Source of the DNA: Dehalococcoidia bacterium UBA2979
Lineage (GTDB): Bacteria; Chloroflexota; Dehalococcoidia; UBA2979
NCBI GenBank assembly: GCA_002348225.1
Contig: DEAP01000112.1
Location: 1 to 6,930 of the forward strand
Length of the DNA: 6,930 nucleotides
Direction: 5' to 3'
Shown: piece after piece, positions 6,560-6,930 of the stretch
Numbering within the stretch: position 1 is the first letter of the stretch
Layout: every line of letters begins with the position of its first letter
The notes under the pieces: generated by a model
What the model saw: the letters and a program-made list of their open reading frames with translations, nothing else
Told to the model about the DNA's origin: nothing
The model's database searches: none
Program-made: the position numbers and the translations under genes

Positions 6560-6930
6560 TCTGCACCTGTCGATCGAGTACTTCAGCGACACGAAGCTTA
6601 GCGGAACGTGAACGCGGGTTGCTTAATATCTCATGCGGGCTGGGCACAAGAGGTTTGCGATTTATCGGGCGTAATCTAGCCTCATGATCGCAGGTACAAA
6701 TTGGCTGTTTTTTTGAGCATAGACAGTCAGTTGATTCCGTTTTAATAAATGTTTTTACTATCCGATCCTCGAGCGAGTGGAAGGCGATGACTGCTAATCT
6801 TCCATAATTATTTTTTCTGTGCAGATTTGGGATTTTCAGTAAACTTATTGACGAAAGGAGTCCCATCTCCAGATCTTTCAATTCAGTATTTACGGCTATT
6901 CGTAGTGCTTGAAAAGTTTTAGTTGCAGGA
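6552..6930 (-). CDS. rsmH: 16S rRNA (cytosine-1402-N4)-methyltransferase RsmH (MraW), C-terminal part (cut by window edge)
   Basis: Only the last 125 residues are visible; the gene continues beyond the right edge. RsmH uses S-adenosylmethionine to methylate N4 of C1402 in 16S rRNA, in the ribosomal P site. Visible family signatures are PATKTFQALRIAVNTEL at the edge, VIAFHSLEDRIVK about 46 residues in, NRKPLVPS, and NPRSRSAKLRVAE near the C terminus. The CLC...CTC cysteine segment (CxCx6CxC) fits a cysteine-rich loop seen in many RsmH proteins. The S-adenosylmethionine-binding N-terminal half is outside the window. The frame is open to the edge, so the TTG at 6881 should not be taken as the start. 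The TAA stop overlaps the start of the ftsL-like gene. The role is not cell wall synthesis, but rsmH is a standard first or second gene of the dcw cluster. Confidence 0.95.
   Translation of the reverse strand, partial: PATKTFQALRIAVNTELKDLEMGLLSSISLLKIPNLHRKNNYGRLAVIAFHSLEDRIVKTFIKTESTDCLCSKKQPICTCDHEARLRPINRKPLVPSPHEILSNPRSRSAKLRVAEVLDRQVQNV
6564..6568 (-). promoter_or_regulatory. Shine-Dalgarno site of the ftsL-like gene, inside rsmH
   Basis: AGGTG on the minus strand ends 4 bases before the ATG at 6559 and lies within the last codons of rsmH. It supports this ATG over the upstream GTG at 6592. Confidence 0.55.

Larger units (their letters stand above)
1..6930 (-). other. dcw (division and cell wall) gene cluster, partial
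   Basis: Seven genes in a row on the minus strand: rsmH, ftsL-like, ftsI, murF, mraY, murD, ftsW. This is the order of the conserved bacterial dcw cluster, with murE missing between ftsI and murF. Junctions range from an 8 bp overlap to an 18 bp gap, so the genes are almost certainly one transcription unit with translational coupling. No promoter or terminator hairpin is visible between genes. The promoter, and mraZ if present, would lie beyond the right edge. murG, murC, ftsQ and ftsZ would be expected beyond the left edge. Confidence 0.9.

Noticed and set aside
6552..6881. A short 109-codon gene starting at TTG 6881
   Set aside because: The frame stays open to the right edge and the residues upstream (PATKTFQALRIAVNTE) are canonical RsmH, so this is the tail of a longer gene.
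1..6930. A new defence, toxin or mobile system hidden in the window
   Set aside because: Every base except short junctions is accounted for by dcw genes on one strand. I saw no inverted repeats, transposase, repeat array or RNA gene.

Overview
The window is one continuous stretch of a bacterial division and cell wall (dcw) cluster, read entirely on the minus strand. In transcription order, from the right edge to the left, it holds: the 3' part of rsmH (mraW, 16S rRNA methyltransferase), a membrane protein in the ftsL position, ftsI (class B penicillin-binding transpeptidase), murF, mraY, murD, and the 5' end of ftsW. Both terminal genes are cut by the window edges. Every junction is tight: overlaps of 8 bp (rsmH/ftsL) and 4 bp (murF/mraY), and gaps of 18 bp (ftsL/ftsI), 4 bp (ftsI/murF), 12 bp (mraY/murD) and 1 bp (murD/ftsW). 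There is no intergenic space for a terminator or an obvious internal promoter, so co-transcription from a promoter beyond the right edge is the simplest reading. No stretch over 300 bases lacks a gene. I saw no RNA gene, mobile element, CRISPR array or long repeat.

The genes form one pathway. MurF completes the UDP-MurNAc-pentapeptide, MraY moves phospho-MurNAc-pentapeptide onto undecaprenyl phosphate, and MurD supplies D-Glu earlier in the same precursor route. FtsW polymerises lipid II into glycan strands at the septum. FtsI cross-links those strands, and the FtsL-position protein would be a bitopic divisome component that regulates the FtsW-FtsI pair. RsmH is the usual first or second gene of this cluster and is not a cell wall enzyme.

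Organism: a peptidoglycan-making bacterium with moderate base composition (roughly mid-40s percent GC by eye, not counted). Several signatures recall Chloroflexota as I remember them: MraY with MGDAGAL and ALMTGHW, and MurD with NDSIATTPERT and APGGTSFDHY. This assignment is an inference and needs a phylogeny. The order matches the classical dcw order except that murE is absent between ftsI and murF.

I found no new system here. What deserves a second look is: the missing murE, a hydrophilic insertion in MurD, substitutions at normally conserved positions of MraY, MurD and MurF, four cysteines in two clusters in the exported part of FtsI, an unusually long FtsL-like protein, and two A8 tracts at the start of ftsW.
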